From contig NW_023503307.1 in the NCBI RefSeq assembly GCF_014529535.1, positions 186,001 through 250,000 on the forward strand: a stretch of DNA of 64,000 nt, in the 5' to 3' direction. Source of the stretch: Bradysia coprophila. Taxonomy: Eukaryota; Arthropoda; Insecta; Diptera; Sciaridae. The translations under genes were made by a program, and so were the position numbers. Positions 34,001-44,671 of the stretch are shown one piece after another (within the stretch, counting starts at the first letter, position 1; every line of letters begins with the position of its first letter). The notes beneath the pieces were generated by a model, which was not told the DNA's origin, did no database searches, and was given only the letters and a program-made list of their open reading frames with translations.

Positions 34001-37000
34001 CAATGTTCAGAAAGAAAAACACGAGTCCACTAAACTACACATTTTATACGCAAGTTCCGTGAATCGAATCATGTCTGAACAACTCGTCTGTTCTGAAATG
34101 ATGTTCGGTAAATAAATCACAAAAATATTTCGATCGAATATTTTACGACGAATCGAATATATATATGGTTTTCTGAACTCGATCTTCAGTGGTTTATGGT
34201 GAAGCTAGTTTGATTCTGAAGAATGACTCAGCATTAGAGATATATTTGAATATAAGAATTTAGAATCATTTTCGATTGATACAAATTATTGATTTAATTT
34301 GGAAGATAATCATGAAATTTTCTAAATTTCTTGTTGCTGTGTTTTTATGCAACTCAGCATCATAATGTGTAAAATTTGCAAACTTTAGATACCTCTGGTG
34401 ATATTAGGTGTGTCTTATTTCACCAGACGATTCGGTGTTTATCAAAAACGGTTTTTCTTCGGGGCGAAGGGACTCGCTACAACATCAATTTCCCAAAAAT
34501 ATGCACTACCACATTCAGCAAAAAAGCTGTAAATAATTTCAAACTTCTTCAATGTTCCCATAGCCAAATCACTATAGAAGAAATTTAAAAAAGACACTTT
34601 GGTGACTTTGGTGCATGGAAAAGAGTTAAATTGAATTCGTAATATTCATCTGAATACATGGAAAAGTGTCGAACTGAAAATATGAAGTACAATTGAAAAT
34701 GCAAAATTGTCACAGAAAACAGAAAATATGGAAAATTGTCGAACCGAGTAGAATGGAGCCTTAAGCCAAAATATATGGAAAATTGTTGAAACCAGTACTA
34801 GATCAGGGAATGAACATAAGAATGATCCTCATTTTTACTGTATGTGTGGTACAGAATTCTTTAACGTACTGAAATTATGCACCAAAATGTGTCTTTTGCT
34901 ATGCCATCACCCACCGCAGATGTGCTAAACATAAAAGTTTTTGTACCATACGTACGTCATTTCGGCGCGTCTGGAAAACAAAAAATACATTCAACATTGA
35001 AGCCTAAAATTTTTAAATCTACGAGGACGAGCCCTTAATCTAAGTAACATTAGTTAGAAACACGAAAGGGGTGAACACCACACAACGGCACAAATGAACT
35101 TTAATACTGTACGTTCAACTATACTTCCGGTAATGATGTCGATTGTTGGTTCCGAAAATTCAGATAAATTAGAACCAGTTTTCTACGAAAAACATTGTAA
35201 ATGGCATGACGAATATTAACATCAACAATCAAAAATATGTGAAAGGTTAAACTTATTGAAGACCGTCGCCACAGCACCATCAGCATTATAAATAATGTGC
35301 TTCCAGTGTCTCGTTCAACTACATGGAAAAGTTTTTCACTAATTTTTGAGATGCAACAATTACCGCACGGTTGATAATAATAGCCATGAATGGGTAAAAA
35401 TAAACGAAAAGGAATGTAGCATTGTGAGGTGACATTAATCCACCTCTCATGACGCCCTTGGAAGTGATCCATATTACAACACATACATCTTCTCCATTGT
35501 TACAATTAAGTCTTAAGAACACGTAATAAAAAACTACGTTATAGTGTCTCATTTTCCGATCTGGTTGCTTTACAAAAAATACGCAATTGCTCTATATGTA
35601 TGTATATAAACATCAAGTAGTACCAGTTATTACCAATTTGCACGTATATGCATATTTTATTATTTAATAATTTAATAAGAAGGAATTTATGAATTAAATT
35701 TGCTGCCATGGATTTAGAGTTAAAGTTTCAAAATCAATTTAAAGCCCAAGCTGGTGCCTTGTTGCCGAAACTTTTTTTTTCACGATAGGGTTTGCAGTTT
35801 CTAGCAGAAACAGTGATGTAAATACCTTTACACTCGCCAAACCAAGAAAACACTGAATATCACGCGTCAAAAGTTATCGGAAACCACACTTTTTTAGTTC
35901 TATCTCAGCAGACCTTGCAAACAGGTCTAGGGATCCAGCCGATGTTTTCCTTAATGGTGGAGTTTGTTTATGTTATTCGTCAAAGAGAGAAATTTGATAC
36001 GAAGGCGGAGCTTACTCTACGTATCAACGAGTAGTGTGATGCACATCGAACGATCAACTCGTTCGGCTTTATATCGCGTATTTTCGGTTTCGTTTTTATT
36101 CTCATTTTTCTTCTATACATTCAAGTTCAACCTTGAACGGTGTGTATTATATTTGGTTTTGTTGTTTGTGTATTTCATGGTGTGTCGAGTATAAAATTGT
36201 GTGCATCACAGGATTAAAACCACTCAATCACTGTAATATACTGTAATTTCGCGGTTTCAATCCAAGTGATGCAAATAACTATACCGTATTATTTCAAACA
36301 TGCTTTCACTGCAAGGGAACAATAAATCAAAGCTCATTTTTCTGAATAGGTTTCGCTTTTCATATACATTCATTATGATGTTAACCACTTCAAAGATCAA
36401 AAACCATGCCAATTGAATGATATGTAATTGTTGTTCTTAATTCTTCATGAGACCTCTTGATTAGGGGAAACAATGTTTGGAATTACTCGAGTTGTTAGCT
36501 TGTTTCGTGAATAAACGACAAGCACTGACTCATGTGGTCCTAAATAGAAAAAAACGATATCAAAATGAAGTAAAAGTTTTGAAATAAGTCTCTTGAAAAT
36601 ATTTATATCAAATGAAGTACTACATCCAATATGTTTGCGTTTGTGAAAGGTTAATGCTGACTGTGCTTGTCTTCAATTTGATTTCATTGGACAGTAACAA
36701 TAAAATTTAAACAGTATTTGTATTCATCGTCAGTCATTATTTTGGCATGTCCATAACTTGGACGTTTATAAACAAAAGTCAAAATTAAACGGATATTGTT
36801 AAAGCGGAATTAACTGTCTCATGTGAGAATTTAAAATAAGGTTACAGCTTTCAAAAGCTCTTCGAATTTAACAGAAAATTGCTTCCATTATTAAGAAACA
36901 TGGCACGAACTCACTATGGCCAGTGTAGTCAAATATTACGCATGGTAAATTTCAGATCCATCATAAAAATCCATTTACCATGGCGACAATCATCCAGATC

Positions 37001-37074
37001 TAGTTTCTAAACAATATACGATGAGACATGGAAATGGATTGTTTAAAGGCGTTAGTGCAGGTAGTATATAAAGG
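31066..37074. other. Long intergenic region, no supported gene
   Basis: Six kilobases of AT-rich DNA. A tRNA-like segment at 31786-31853 is listed separately. A minus-strand stretch near 35400-35480 reads GVMRGGLMSPHNATFLF, faintly like a reverse transcriptase motif, but frames are broken. Other ORFs look random. Confidence 0.5.
31786..31853 (+). repeat. tRNA-like (tRNA pseudogene or SINE head)
   Basis: GGTAGCTCAATTGGTTAGAT matches a pol III A box and tRNA D arm. GGGTCCGTGTCCCACC resembles a degenerate T arm and B box about 35 nt later. The outer GCACGG and CTATGCA could pair weakly. The anticodon arm is too short for a functional tRNA. It may be the 5' part of a SINE. Confidence 0.35.
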
Positions 37075-37106
37075 TGATCTTTTTCTTGTGGTCAATTGTT
37101 TCAACT
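37075..37106 (+). promoter_or_regulatory. TATA box and initiator of the secreted-protein gene
   Basis: TATATAAAGG at 37075-37084 is a strong TATA match. Initiator-like TCAATTGT and TCAACTGT lie near 37092 and 37101, the expected 20-30 nt downstream. A noncoding first exon would then run to the AAAG|GTGAGC donor at about 37146, and the acceptor TTTTAG directly precedes the start codon at 37484. Confidence 0.65.
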
Positions 37107-37483
37107 GTTATTTTCAAGACAATAGACGCAACAATCGTTTTTAAAGGTGAGCAAAACAAGTGGCTTTTAGAACAATTCGGTTTTAAAGTGAACATCGGCG
37201 GTTAAAATATTCAAAGAACCGGAATCAAACAGTGTTGTTCATACAAAACTATTGACGAAATTCAAAGTGATTAGATCAACAGCTTTTTTCATCTAAGTGG
37301 ATTGGTTTGAATCAAAATTATCTGAATGAGTAGATTTGTAGCAAAAGAATCAAATATTAAATGGTAGGGACAGTTGTATTGCATAAGAATTGGTCATATA
37401 ATTTTTGAAATCTTCGGCTTTCTTCAGTTTTAAATTTACCAAGAAACATCGAGTTCTCTCTATACTCACGCAATTCCTTTTAG

Positions 37484-38117
37484 ATGAACGTCTTAGTTGG
37501 TTTATTGGCTTCATTCGTTGTGGTGCAAGCAGCACCTCATATCGGACATTACAGCTATCCAGCCGCTACAACTCTAGTCAGGGTACCAGAACACGATTCG
37601 GCAATCGTACATTCCAATCGCTTTGGGTCCAATTTTGCCTATAGCATAGCCCAACGACACGCGTATCAAGTAGTTCCACCAAACACTGTCGCATTATATG
37701 TATGAATAGATTCTTGTTCATTTAACGCATACCTTCAAACACATATAATTTTAGAACCCTCATCCATTCGGCTATTCGCATCACCATCAATTCAATCAAT
37801 TCCCATTCGGAACGGCTGTGCCTGGACATCCTTTCTACATTCAACATCCATTCGGAGTTCCTAGTTTTGTATCTGTCGTTTATCCGAATGAACAGCCGAC
37901 GGATTATCCGGACGTAGAACAAGTCGTACCGAATGCAGACAGTGAGCCAACTGAAAACCCAGACGCGGAAAGTGTTGTGGTTGATAATGCTGATATTGAT
38001 GCAACAAGAGAACAGAGCACCCAGGAAAATACTGACAAGCTTAATGGTGACGATGATGGTAGTGATGATGATAGTGTTTCGGTGGAGGCGTATCGATTCG
38101 GCGGTGATAATAATTAA
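37484..38117 (+). CDS. Predicted secreted protein with acidic C-terminal tail, unknown function
   Basis: Two coding exons, 37484-37699 and 37755-38117, join to 192 residues. A signal peptide is clear (MNVLVGLLASFVVVQAAP, cleavage probably after QA). The middle is rich in His, Tyr, Pro and Phe (NPHPFGYSHHHQFNQFPFG, HPFYIQHPFGVPSF). The C-terminal third is strongly acidic (DDDGSDDDSVSVEAYRFGGDNN). There are no cysteines of note. The ATG follows a 3' splice site directly, with a noncoding exon and TATA promoter upstream. The composition suggests a cuticle, silk or mineral-associated extracellular protein, but I do not recognise a family. Confidence 0.75.
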
Positions 38118-39235
38118 TAGATGCCCTTTGTTCAATGTATTCAACGAAAAATCCGTGGCAATTAGAAAAACTGTGACTCCTATAATATCAAGTTGTGTAA
38201 AATAAATTTTATCATTCGATGTTCCGGTGTTTTTTTTAATTATTTTCATTTGGTAATTTTGGTATTTGGTATCTCTCTGAATACAAAACCATCATGTACG
38301 GATATCCGTTACCAACAGCGTGGTCAAAAATTAGTGATGAGCTGCGCTAAACAGATCTTATATGGTAAATTGAACGTTGAAACCTATGAAATAAAATGTT
38401 ACCAGAACAGTAAAGGTAGATTACGTATCTATGGGAGATATTATGGAAAACCTATATGAGAGTGAAAGTGTTACCGAACCTATTGGCAAAAGACACTTTC
38501 ATCCAAGTAAACCCATTCTTATACGGGTTCTTATAGGACGACTATCACCTGTTATAGACAAACGGCAAGCTCTGACTAATGCTGTCTTATATCAAATGAA
38601 GTAGCAGATTCGATAGTATCTCAGTTCTACTGCAGAATTTATAACTTTCCTTTAGAGTCGGCTTTTCCTTCAACCATTTATCGTTTCTCGAACCTAAAAT
38701 ACCAGTGCTTAATTTTGAACAATTAATTCCCAAAAATAGGAACTTTAAAATACCCTTTACATAAGGTGATGTTACTGTTTGGCCTACGTATAATCGTAGA
38801 TGTAAAAAATGTATTGCATGGGTTCCACCCTATGAGCTTAAACAATCTGTTCTTAAATCACTATTCATTCTAATATCAAGAGTGGATTCACTCAGCACCA
38901 CCTCCATTGTTCCTCAATTTTTGGATTTGCTTAATTTTCATTGTGAAACTAGTTATTGAACGTTAAACCCTAAGCATTAATTTTATTTGCCGAAGAAAAT
39001 TTATTTGTCTGTTTCTGTCAATTTGTTAAACCAAATATTTATGATACTTTCAGCGAGCATGAAGAGCAAACACACAAAAAAAAACTTAATCAAATTCAAA
39101 ATAATGTTATCTATTCGACCTGATTAATGAAAATAAAGTCGGAGAAACGTTACATAGTTTTACGTGTTATCAGCGGAAAAAAATTCTATGTTTCAGATTC
39201 AACATAACTCACTGTGAAGTATAGTCGCTCTAACA
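38118..39235. other. Intergenic
   Basis: AT-rich. A short open stretch near 38290-38457 (ending KCYQNSKGRLRIYGRYYGKPI) has protein-like composition but no start, signal peptide or splice context that I could support. Confidence 0.45.
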
Positions 39236-40638
39236 ATGGTGGTGAAATTAATCTTTCTTTTTGTATTGCTGAGCATCGATGCCAGTGGTAATTACAAAAA
39301 AAAATTATCGTGCAGTTCGAATCGAACAGTTAACATTCTACTCAATTTAATTTTTTAAAGTTTCCGATGATGTCATCAGTGTACCAAAAAAATTTACAAG
39401 AAGTCGTTACAGTCACAGGAGGTCAACGACTACCACAACTGAACTTCCATCATCAAATTACGACAATAGTGTAGATATGGTTACGGACGTATTTTCAGAA
39501 GAACTATTGCCGAACAAAGTGGAAGAATTAGTAACAAATAATCCATTCGAATCAAATGATACTGCTACTGCTACGACATTGATTGATGAATCCGTGAATA
39601 CCTCAACTCAATCTGAATTAGTAGAGACCACCACGGAAAATGATTCTGATTTAGTGGAAGCAACAACCGCAATAGAAGTTGAGAAGCCAACCGAAAAACA
39701 GATTGAAACGCAGGGTATTTATCCTTGCGGCGAAAGAAGTGATGATAATCATCCATGGATAGTTGTTTTGATTCATACCGACCCCAGTGAAAGGAGTCGA
39801 AAGAAAACTCTTAGCAAAGGCGTATTGATCGATCGACGTCACGTTCTCACAACCGTTTCCAGTCTGCATAACTCTAGACCATTTTGGATAGTGTGCGTTA
39901 TACGTTCTCTTCTCTTTCGGACGAGTAAAATTTCAATAAAAATTATATTTATGTTTCAAGTTCTCGAGTTCGACTGGGTGATCCATCAGTGGTGGATAAC
40001 AGTGACAGTGAAGTGAACAAATCCAGTATTGTCCATGTCGGAATTGACGAGATCTTTCAACACAAGAACAGAGACATTGCACTGATTAAATTAGCCGAAA
40101 ATGTTAATTTTACCAATTTCATTCGACCAATTTGCTTGCCCGACAACGATCACTACAACTTCACTGAACTGTATTTGCACATGTGTAAAAAGGAGTTTAA
40201 GAGTTCGTCGGTCAGTACGGTTACCGCATCACCATTGTCACCACAAGATTGTGAAATTATGTTCAAACGAAAAAGAGCTACAATCACAACGGAAGAGTTT
40301 TGTGCATGGGATGAAACTGGTGATTCATGTACAGGCGATTTAGGTATCTTAATCTTACACACATGCAATTAACTGACAAATAGCAACTAAAGTGGGAAAA
40401 AATCCTCTTTTTAAAGGTGGACCACTTACTGCAATCGACAATGGACGATACAGCGTGATTGGTTTAAATTCACATATCAACTCAAGGGTATGCCATGGAG
40501 TTACAGTGATTTTTGTTGATAAATTTATTGCTGTTCCATTTTCAGGTAAAGTTTAATTATGGCGACTACCCTGGGATTTATGTACGAGTCGGATCGCATC
40601 TATCTTGGATCAGAAAGATTACGGGTTTGAGTAATTGA
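39236..40638 (+). CDS. Secreted serine protease homologue, catalytically dead
   Basis: Five exons, 39236-39287, 39361-39892, 39961-40343, 40417-40487 and 40546-40638, join to 376 residues. Exon 1 is a signal peptide (MVVKLIFLFVLLSIDASG). Residues about 20-140 are a Ser/Thr/Glu-rich linker. The S1 trypsin fold begins near PCGERSDDNHPWIVVLIHTD and ends SWIRKITGLSN. The catalytic His is lost (LTTVSSL instead of LTAAHC), the Asp is kept (RDIALIKL) and the catalytic Ser is Leu322 (GDLGGPL), so proteolysis is not expected. Family knowledge: such homologues act as cofactors in melanisation and clotting cascades or as structural secreted proteins. Exon 2 uses the weaker donor GTGCGT, chosen because only that phase restores VSRVRLGD. 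Confidence 0.88.
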
Positions 40639-42280
40639 CAAAAGATGTTTCTTGAAAAATAAAATCAGTATGTAAACAGAAAAGTTTCTTTTTATTATTT
40701 GACTGTTTAAAAAGTGAAATTATTAGATTTGGAACATGAGCAACTTTAAATCATCTTCGTAAAACAGTACTTTATGACCAAAGGTACCCAAAAGAAGTCT
40801 CCAGTACAATTGCTAAAAGTATCTGATGTGCAGAATGAACATCAGCTGAATATCACCAGCTGGTGTACAAACAAAAACACTTTGTATTGCAAACAATTCA
40901 CACAGTGCATTTCTACGTTAACGTCATCTATGCGCGCACATAACACGTATGAATGAAGTAAACACATTGTTAAGAATGTTATTTGATTGTTTATCATACA
41001 ATAAGTGTGTGTTAGTAGATCCAGCTGGTGATATTCAGCTGGTGCTCATTCTGCACATAGGAAACTTTTAACAATTGTGGAGTAATTCAATAAAAAAGGT
41101 TTGGCAATCTTTGGAAAATCATGAACCATACATTATTCCATTTTTCAGTCTTCAACGACTAAGCAAGACTCGAATTTTAGTAATACCGACCTTTTTGTCG
41201 CGGCTCTTAGGCTAAAATTCTTTCAGTATTTTTGAGAGTCACATTTTTCTTTATTATCGAAAATACAGTCGAAGTCAACGAAATTTAGACCTGAGTTTGC
41301 TTCAACAGTTTTTCAGTTGGTCCAACCTGCTTATTACGGTATTTTATACGGTTTTACCACGCGCGTGCTTGAGATTAGTTCACCCGTATGAAGACATGTG
41401 AGCTGATTTTTTGTATGAGTGCTGAAAAACAGTTGTAGCTTTATGCCTAAATTTCTTTGACGTCGACTGTAAAATTTTGAAATCAAGATATATTGCAAAT
41501 ATTCTAAAGAAATATAGCTGAAAATGGAGCTTGCGGATTTCTGCCAGGTGGGATCAGGTCACGTTAATTTACCGGTCGGATCACGTTTTCCTTAAGTAAA
41601 TTCTGGTCAACTAATTTTATTTCAGGTTGACTAGATTAGTGAACTTTCATTAAAAAAGTATTCACTAATAACCATAATAACGGACGAAGCTAAAGACCCC
41701 GGTTCCATCCTTTCGTTATCGGTGAGCCAATTTTTTACAATTTTAACAGAGTGAAACGTAACATAAAGTGGTCGATCTAACGATGTGTGTACACTATGAA
41801 AATAGTCCGCGACACATTGAAGAACGTCTCACGGGTCTGCGTAGCCATTATATTTTCATAAACATTAGAAAAAATTAGTTAATTTTTCGTAATTATATTG
41901 AACGATAAAATATGAAGTGCTTGTCTGGTTGTGGTAAACACACCGCCAACTAATTTCCATGTTAAGCGTTATCAGTAAACATTCAAAGCTTCGTTACGAG
42001 TGTTTTGACTTTATAGTGATGGATATATCTCACTGGATCCACTAAACATATCTCCACTGAACTATGGGTGTTGTTGAAAAGTTCACGTCTTGCGAAACTA
42101 AAGGTCATTGTCTGATAACCGAAAGCAGTAATAAAAAAACTAAAAAATTGTCTTTACGAATACCATAGAGCATATACACAACGTCGTACATCATCAGTTG
42201 TAGTAATTATCTTGATCGTGCAACGTAAAAAACTATCAATTTATTGTAACTGCAACAAAAAACATTAAACCAAAAACGTA
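40639..42280. other. Intergenic with one MITE
   Basis: Contains the CAATTG-ended MITE at 40807-41077. The remaining 1.2 kb is AT-rich with no supported gene. TCAGTT at 42194-42199, with a weak CATATAC about 30 nt upstream, could be the start site of the next gene. Confidence 0.5.
40807..41077. mobile_element. MITE with CAATTG ends, copy 2
   Basis: Left CAATTGCTAAAAGTATCTGA and right inverse CAATTGTTAAAAGTTTCCTA. Its interior is the reverse complement of the interior at 12175-12458 (CATAACACGTATGAATGAAG versus CTTCATTCATACGTGTTATG). TA precedes the left end and TG follows the right. The inverted orientation relative to the other copy confirms independent insertion. Confidence 0.8.
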
Positions 42281-42772
42281 ATGATTAAGCAGAGTATTTT
42301 ATTGTTTGTGTTTTTCTCATCGACAAAAGCATTTGCGATTAATGATGCCAGTTCAAATCGTTTATACCATCGCCTCCGACGCAGTGTTAGTGTCAGTACA
42401 CCAAACATAATCGAAATTAATAACGAATTAGCAGAATGGCCTTTGAATGAGAATGATTCTATCAAAAACGATTTACTGATAGGTCAATGTGGTATTCGTG
42501 ATCAGAGAGTTCACACCGAAGATATATTGGTGGAGAATTCAGGGCCGAGCACACTGAACGGAACGTTAGAGGTAATGGATCAGACAGTTTTGCAATTTTT
42601 GAATGCAGAAATAAATTCACACATAACTACTACACAGATCTACGTTAACTCACCCATTACAATAGCTTGTGTTAAAGTTGAAGATCAAATTGGTGCGGGA
42701 GCAATTATAGAAATATTTTTGATTTTATTAGTTTCCTGCACTCGCGGAGCCCGGCAGTTCAAGAATTTCTAA
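42281..42772 (+). CDS. Predicted secreted protein, function unknown
   Basis: A single-exon ORF of 163 residues starting at ATG 42281. A signal peptide is plausible (MIKQSILLFVFFSSTKAFA). A dibasic site, HRLRRS near 31-36, could be a propeptide cleavage point. The rest contains DQRVHTEDILVENSG and ITTTQIYVNSPITIACVKVEDQIGAGAIIEI, which loosely recalls the insect MBF2-like secreted family, but I would not assign it. The last 20 residues (ILLVSCTRGARQFKNF) do not resemble the preceding part, so a missed intron or a frameshift near the end is possible. It lies in a run of secreted-protein genes. Confidence 0.55.
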   Translation: MIKQSILLFVFFSSTKAFAINDASSNRLYHRLRRSVSVSTPNIIEINNELAEWPLNENDSIKNDLLIGQCGIRDQRVHTEDILVENSGPSTLNGTLEVMDQTVLQFLNAEINSHITTTQIYVNSPITIACVKVEDQIGAGAIIEIFLILLVSCTRGARQFKNF

Positions 42773-43040
42773 TAAATTGGCATTTGTTTAGTCATACTGA
42801 TTTTCGGATTTCAGATTGATCCGAAAATTTCCAGATTCAAATTTTCAGTTTTCAGATCAGATTAAATCCGCTTCCAATTTTCAGATTTCAGATCAGATCA
42901 GATCAAGCCTCCAGATCTGGATCTGAATCTGAAATTTTCAGATCTCCTTTTTCCAGATTCAGATCAGGTCAGAACGATCAGTTTCGAGCCCGAGAGCGAG
43001 TCGATGATTTTTGAAACCTGATCCATTCAATGTGAAATAG

Positions 43041-43080
43041 CGCCGAATAAACCGACCTTGGAAGGTCGGTTTATTCGGCG
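43041..43080. repeat. Perfect 19 bp inverted repeat with 2-nt loop
   Basis: CGCCGAATAAACCGACCTT is followed by GG and then the exact inverse AAGGTCGGTTTATTCGGCG. There are no mismatches over 38 paired bases. Confidence 0.85.
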
Positions 43081-43149
43081 GTACATTTCAGTTGATGGAA
43101 AATTGATTTTTTTTTGTATTTTCAATCATTGACTAGCCTATTAGATGTA

Positions 43150-43482
43150 TCATAACCAATAATTGCTTGAAATATGATGAAAAATCCATTTTCCATCCAA
43201 TACACGAATCGTTGGTAAATGTTCGACTATCTTGTACATGTGTGTTAACGGCGATCCACATAATTCAAACTGCTGTAGACTCGTCACCTGGCGCAGAAAA
43301 TGAAACAGAAACTGACATCGTAAATCGCAGCGCACCGATTTTACAAATAGAGCAATACCAAGCTTCAATTCCGGCGGTCCAGGACACAATTGGATATTTA
43401 TTGACGTTAAGTGCAGATATGGGAAAGGTTTCCACTTCAAAATCCATATATTCGCAGAAACGAATACAACAAACACAGACAT
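43150..43482 (-). pseudogene. Leucine-rich-repeat-like fragment
   Basis: One minus-strand frame reads LRQVTSLQQFELCGSPLTHM followed by YKIVEHLPTIRVLDGKWIF. The spacing LxxLxxFxLxGxPL, then Y, V, LPxIxVLDG, is typical of the final repeat and cap of leucine-rich repeat proteins. No start or further exons were found, and it ends 125 bp from the stop of another minus-strand gene. I read it as a remnant or retro-fragment. An overlapping plus-strand ORF also exists (43167-43517), so this is tentative. Confidence 0.35.
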
Positions 43483-43607
43483 TGTCTAGTTCAATCAATC
43501 GGTTTATGTGTAAATAAATATTGCAGTGGGTTTCAACATTAGTCAATTGAATTTTTTTTAAATCCAAACTAAATCTAAGTTAATACGAAAGGAAGACACA
43601 CGTGAGC

Positions 43608-44671
43608 CTATTTGTTTAGTGCCTTTACCCTAACAGGTGGTGATGGATCAATATCGGGTATGGTTGGATCTTTGTTTGGAAAATTCTTTATATTTTCGCT
43701 GAGCGATTGCTGGTGTGGATATTCTGGCCTGTCAAAGTTTCGTGATCTTGAACTTTTTGTACTACTACTAGTACTACTGCTACTACTGCCCCCACCGGAT
43801 GATGCATTGCTGCTACCACCAGAACTCGACGAACCACTGTTGCTACCGGAAGAACCACTGCTGCTGCCTGAACCAGACGAACCGCTGTTGCCACCAAAAC
43901 CAGATGAACCACTGCTGCCACCAGAACCAGACGAACCACTGTCGCCACCAGAACCAGACGAACCACTGTCGCCACCAGAACCTGACGGTCCATTGCTATT
44001 GCTCAAAGAAGAGTCTCCGTCTCCTACCCCTCCATCAGCAGGAACATTTCCGTCTTTTTTGTCAACTGCATCTTTCTTTCCATTGTCCGGATTAATTCCA
44101 TCAAATCCTGGTGGATAAAATGGAAACGGTGGCAGATAGCCGCCATGTCCACCAAAATGATCATAAACTGATCCAATTATTGGATACGAATGGTACGGAT
44201 ACGGTGCTAAGTTTCCGAAGGCAAACGAATTTATTGGTACCAATGAGGGCAAACCAAAATCGTTTGATATTGGCGGTAATGTCGAATGAATTTCATCTGA
44301 AATGACCGTTTCGTTAGCATCTATATCAAAAATCTTTTCCCTACCTCACCCCTTGAAAAAAAGTTTCTTCCTTGGACAATCCCAGGATTTATTCGCGGAT
44401 AGCTGTGATGAAAACCGTTGTACGAAGCTGCAGCTGATCCATATTGAAATCCATTGTTGTACAGACCGAGCGGTGAATAGCTTCTGTATGAATAGGATGG
44501 ATACGCATATGTTTCCTGTAAATGTGGCTGAATTACGGGAAAGGCTCGACTCGGCGTTAGATTCTGATCCGTGGTAATCAGCGCATTGTAAACTTTTGGC
44601 TTTCGGCGCAATGTAGCACTATGCGTTAGTTGAATTGCCGTAGCAATAATTGCCAAAAGTAAAAAGAAAAT
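43608..44671 (-). CDS. Secreted Gly/Ser-rich low-complexity protein (first exon not located)
   Basis: Two exons, 44350-44671 and 43608-44296, join in frame to 336 residues. The first begins in frame IFFLLLAIIATAIQLTHSA, a signal peptide core lacking its start. A preceding exon carrying ATG plus perhaps one codon is expected upstream of 44671, but I could not choose it. The first half is rich in Tyr, Pro, Phe and Gly (YAYPSYSYRSYSPLGLYNNG, HFGGHGGYLPPFPFYPPG). The second half has repeats of SGSGGDSGSSGSGG, encoded by near-identical 27-30 nt units at about 43840-43990. The C-terminus is hydrophilic (VRVKALNK). Composition suggests an extracellular structural protein such as silk, glue or cuticle, by inference only. 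Confidence 0.75.

Larger units (their letters stand above)
42773..43607. other. Intergenic: CAGAT-rich stretch, perfect hairpin, LRR-like remnant
   Basis: From about 42805 to 42975 the sequence is built from variants of TTTCAGATC and GATCTGAAA. A perfect hairpin follows at 43041-43080. The minus strand at 43150-43300 has an LRR-like fragment. The last two are listed separately. Confidence 0.6.

Noticed and set aside
35319-35552. Minus-strand GVMRGGLMSPHNATFLF, reminiscent of a reverse transcriptase motif
   Set aside because: Only a short match. Neighbouring RT motifs are absent and frames are broken on both sides.
36000-36194. Hydrophobic plus-strand ORF of 76 codons (FLFSFFFYTFKFNLERCVLY)
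   Set aside because: Composition is what AT-rich noncoding DNA gives, and there is no promoter or splice evidence.
38290-38459. Protein-like stretch ending GRLRIYGRYYGKPI
   Set aside because: No start codon, signal peptide or flanking splice sites could be joined to it.
42281-42772. Assignment to the MBF2-like secreted family
   Set aside because: Spacing and key residues match only loosely. Left as unknown.
43167-43517. Plus-strand ORF of 116 codons with neutral composition
   Set aside because: No ATG-associated signal peptide or splice context, and it overlaps the LRR-like minus-strand fragment. I could not decide firmly and did not list it as a gene.
43612-44118. Plus-strand Leu/Pro-rich ORF of 168 codons
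   Set aside because: It is the antisense of the Gly/Ser repeat region. The minus strand has the signal peptide and a splice junction that restores the frame.
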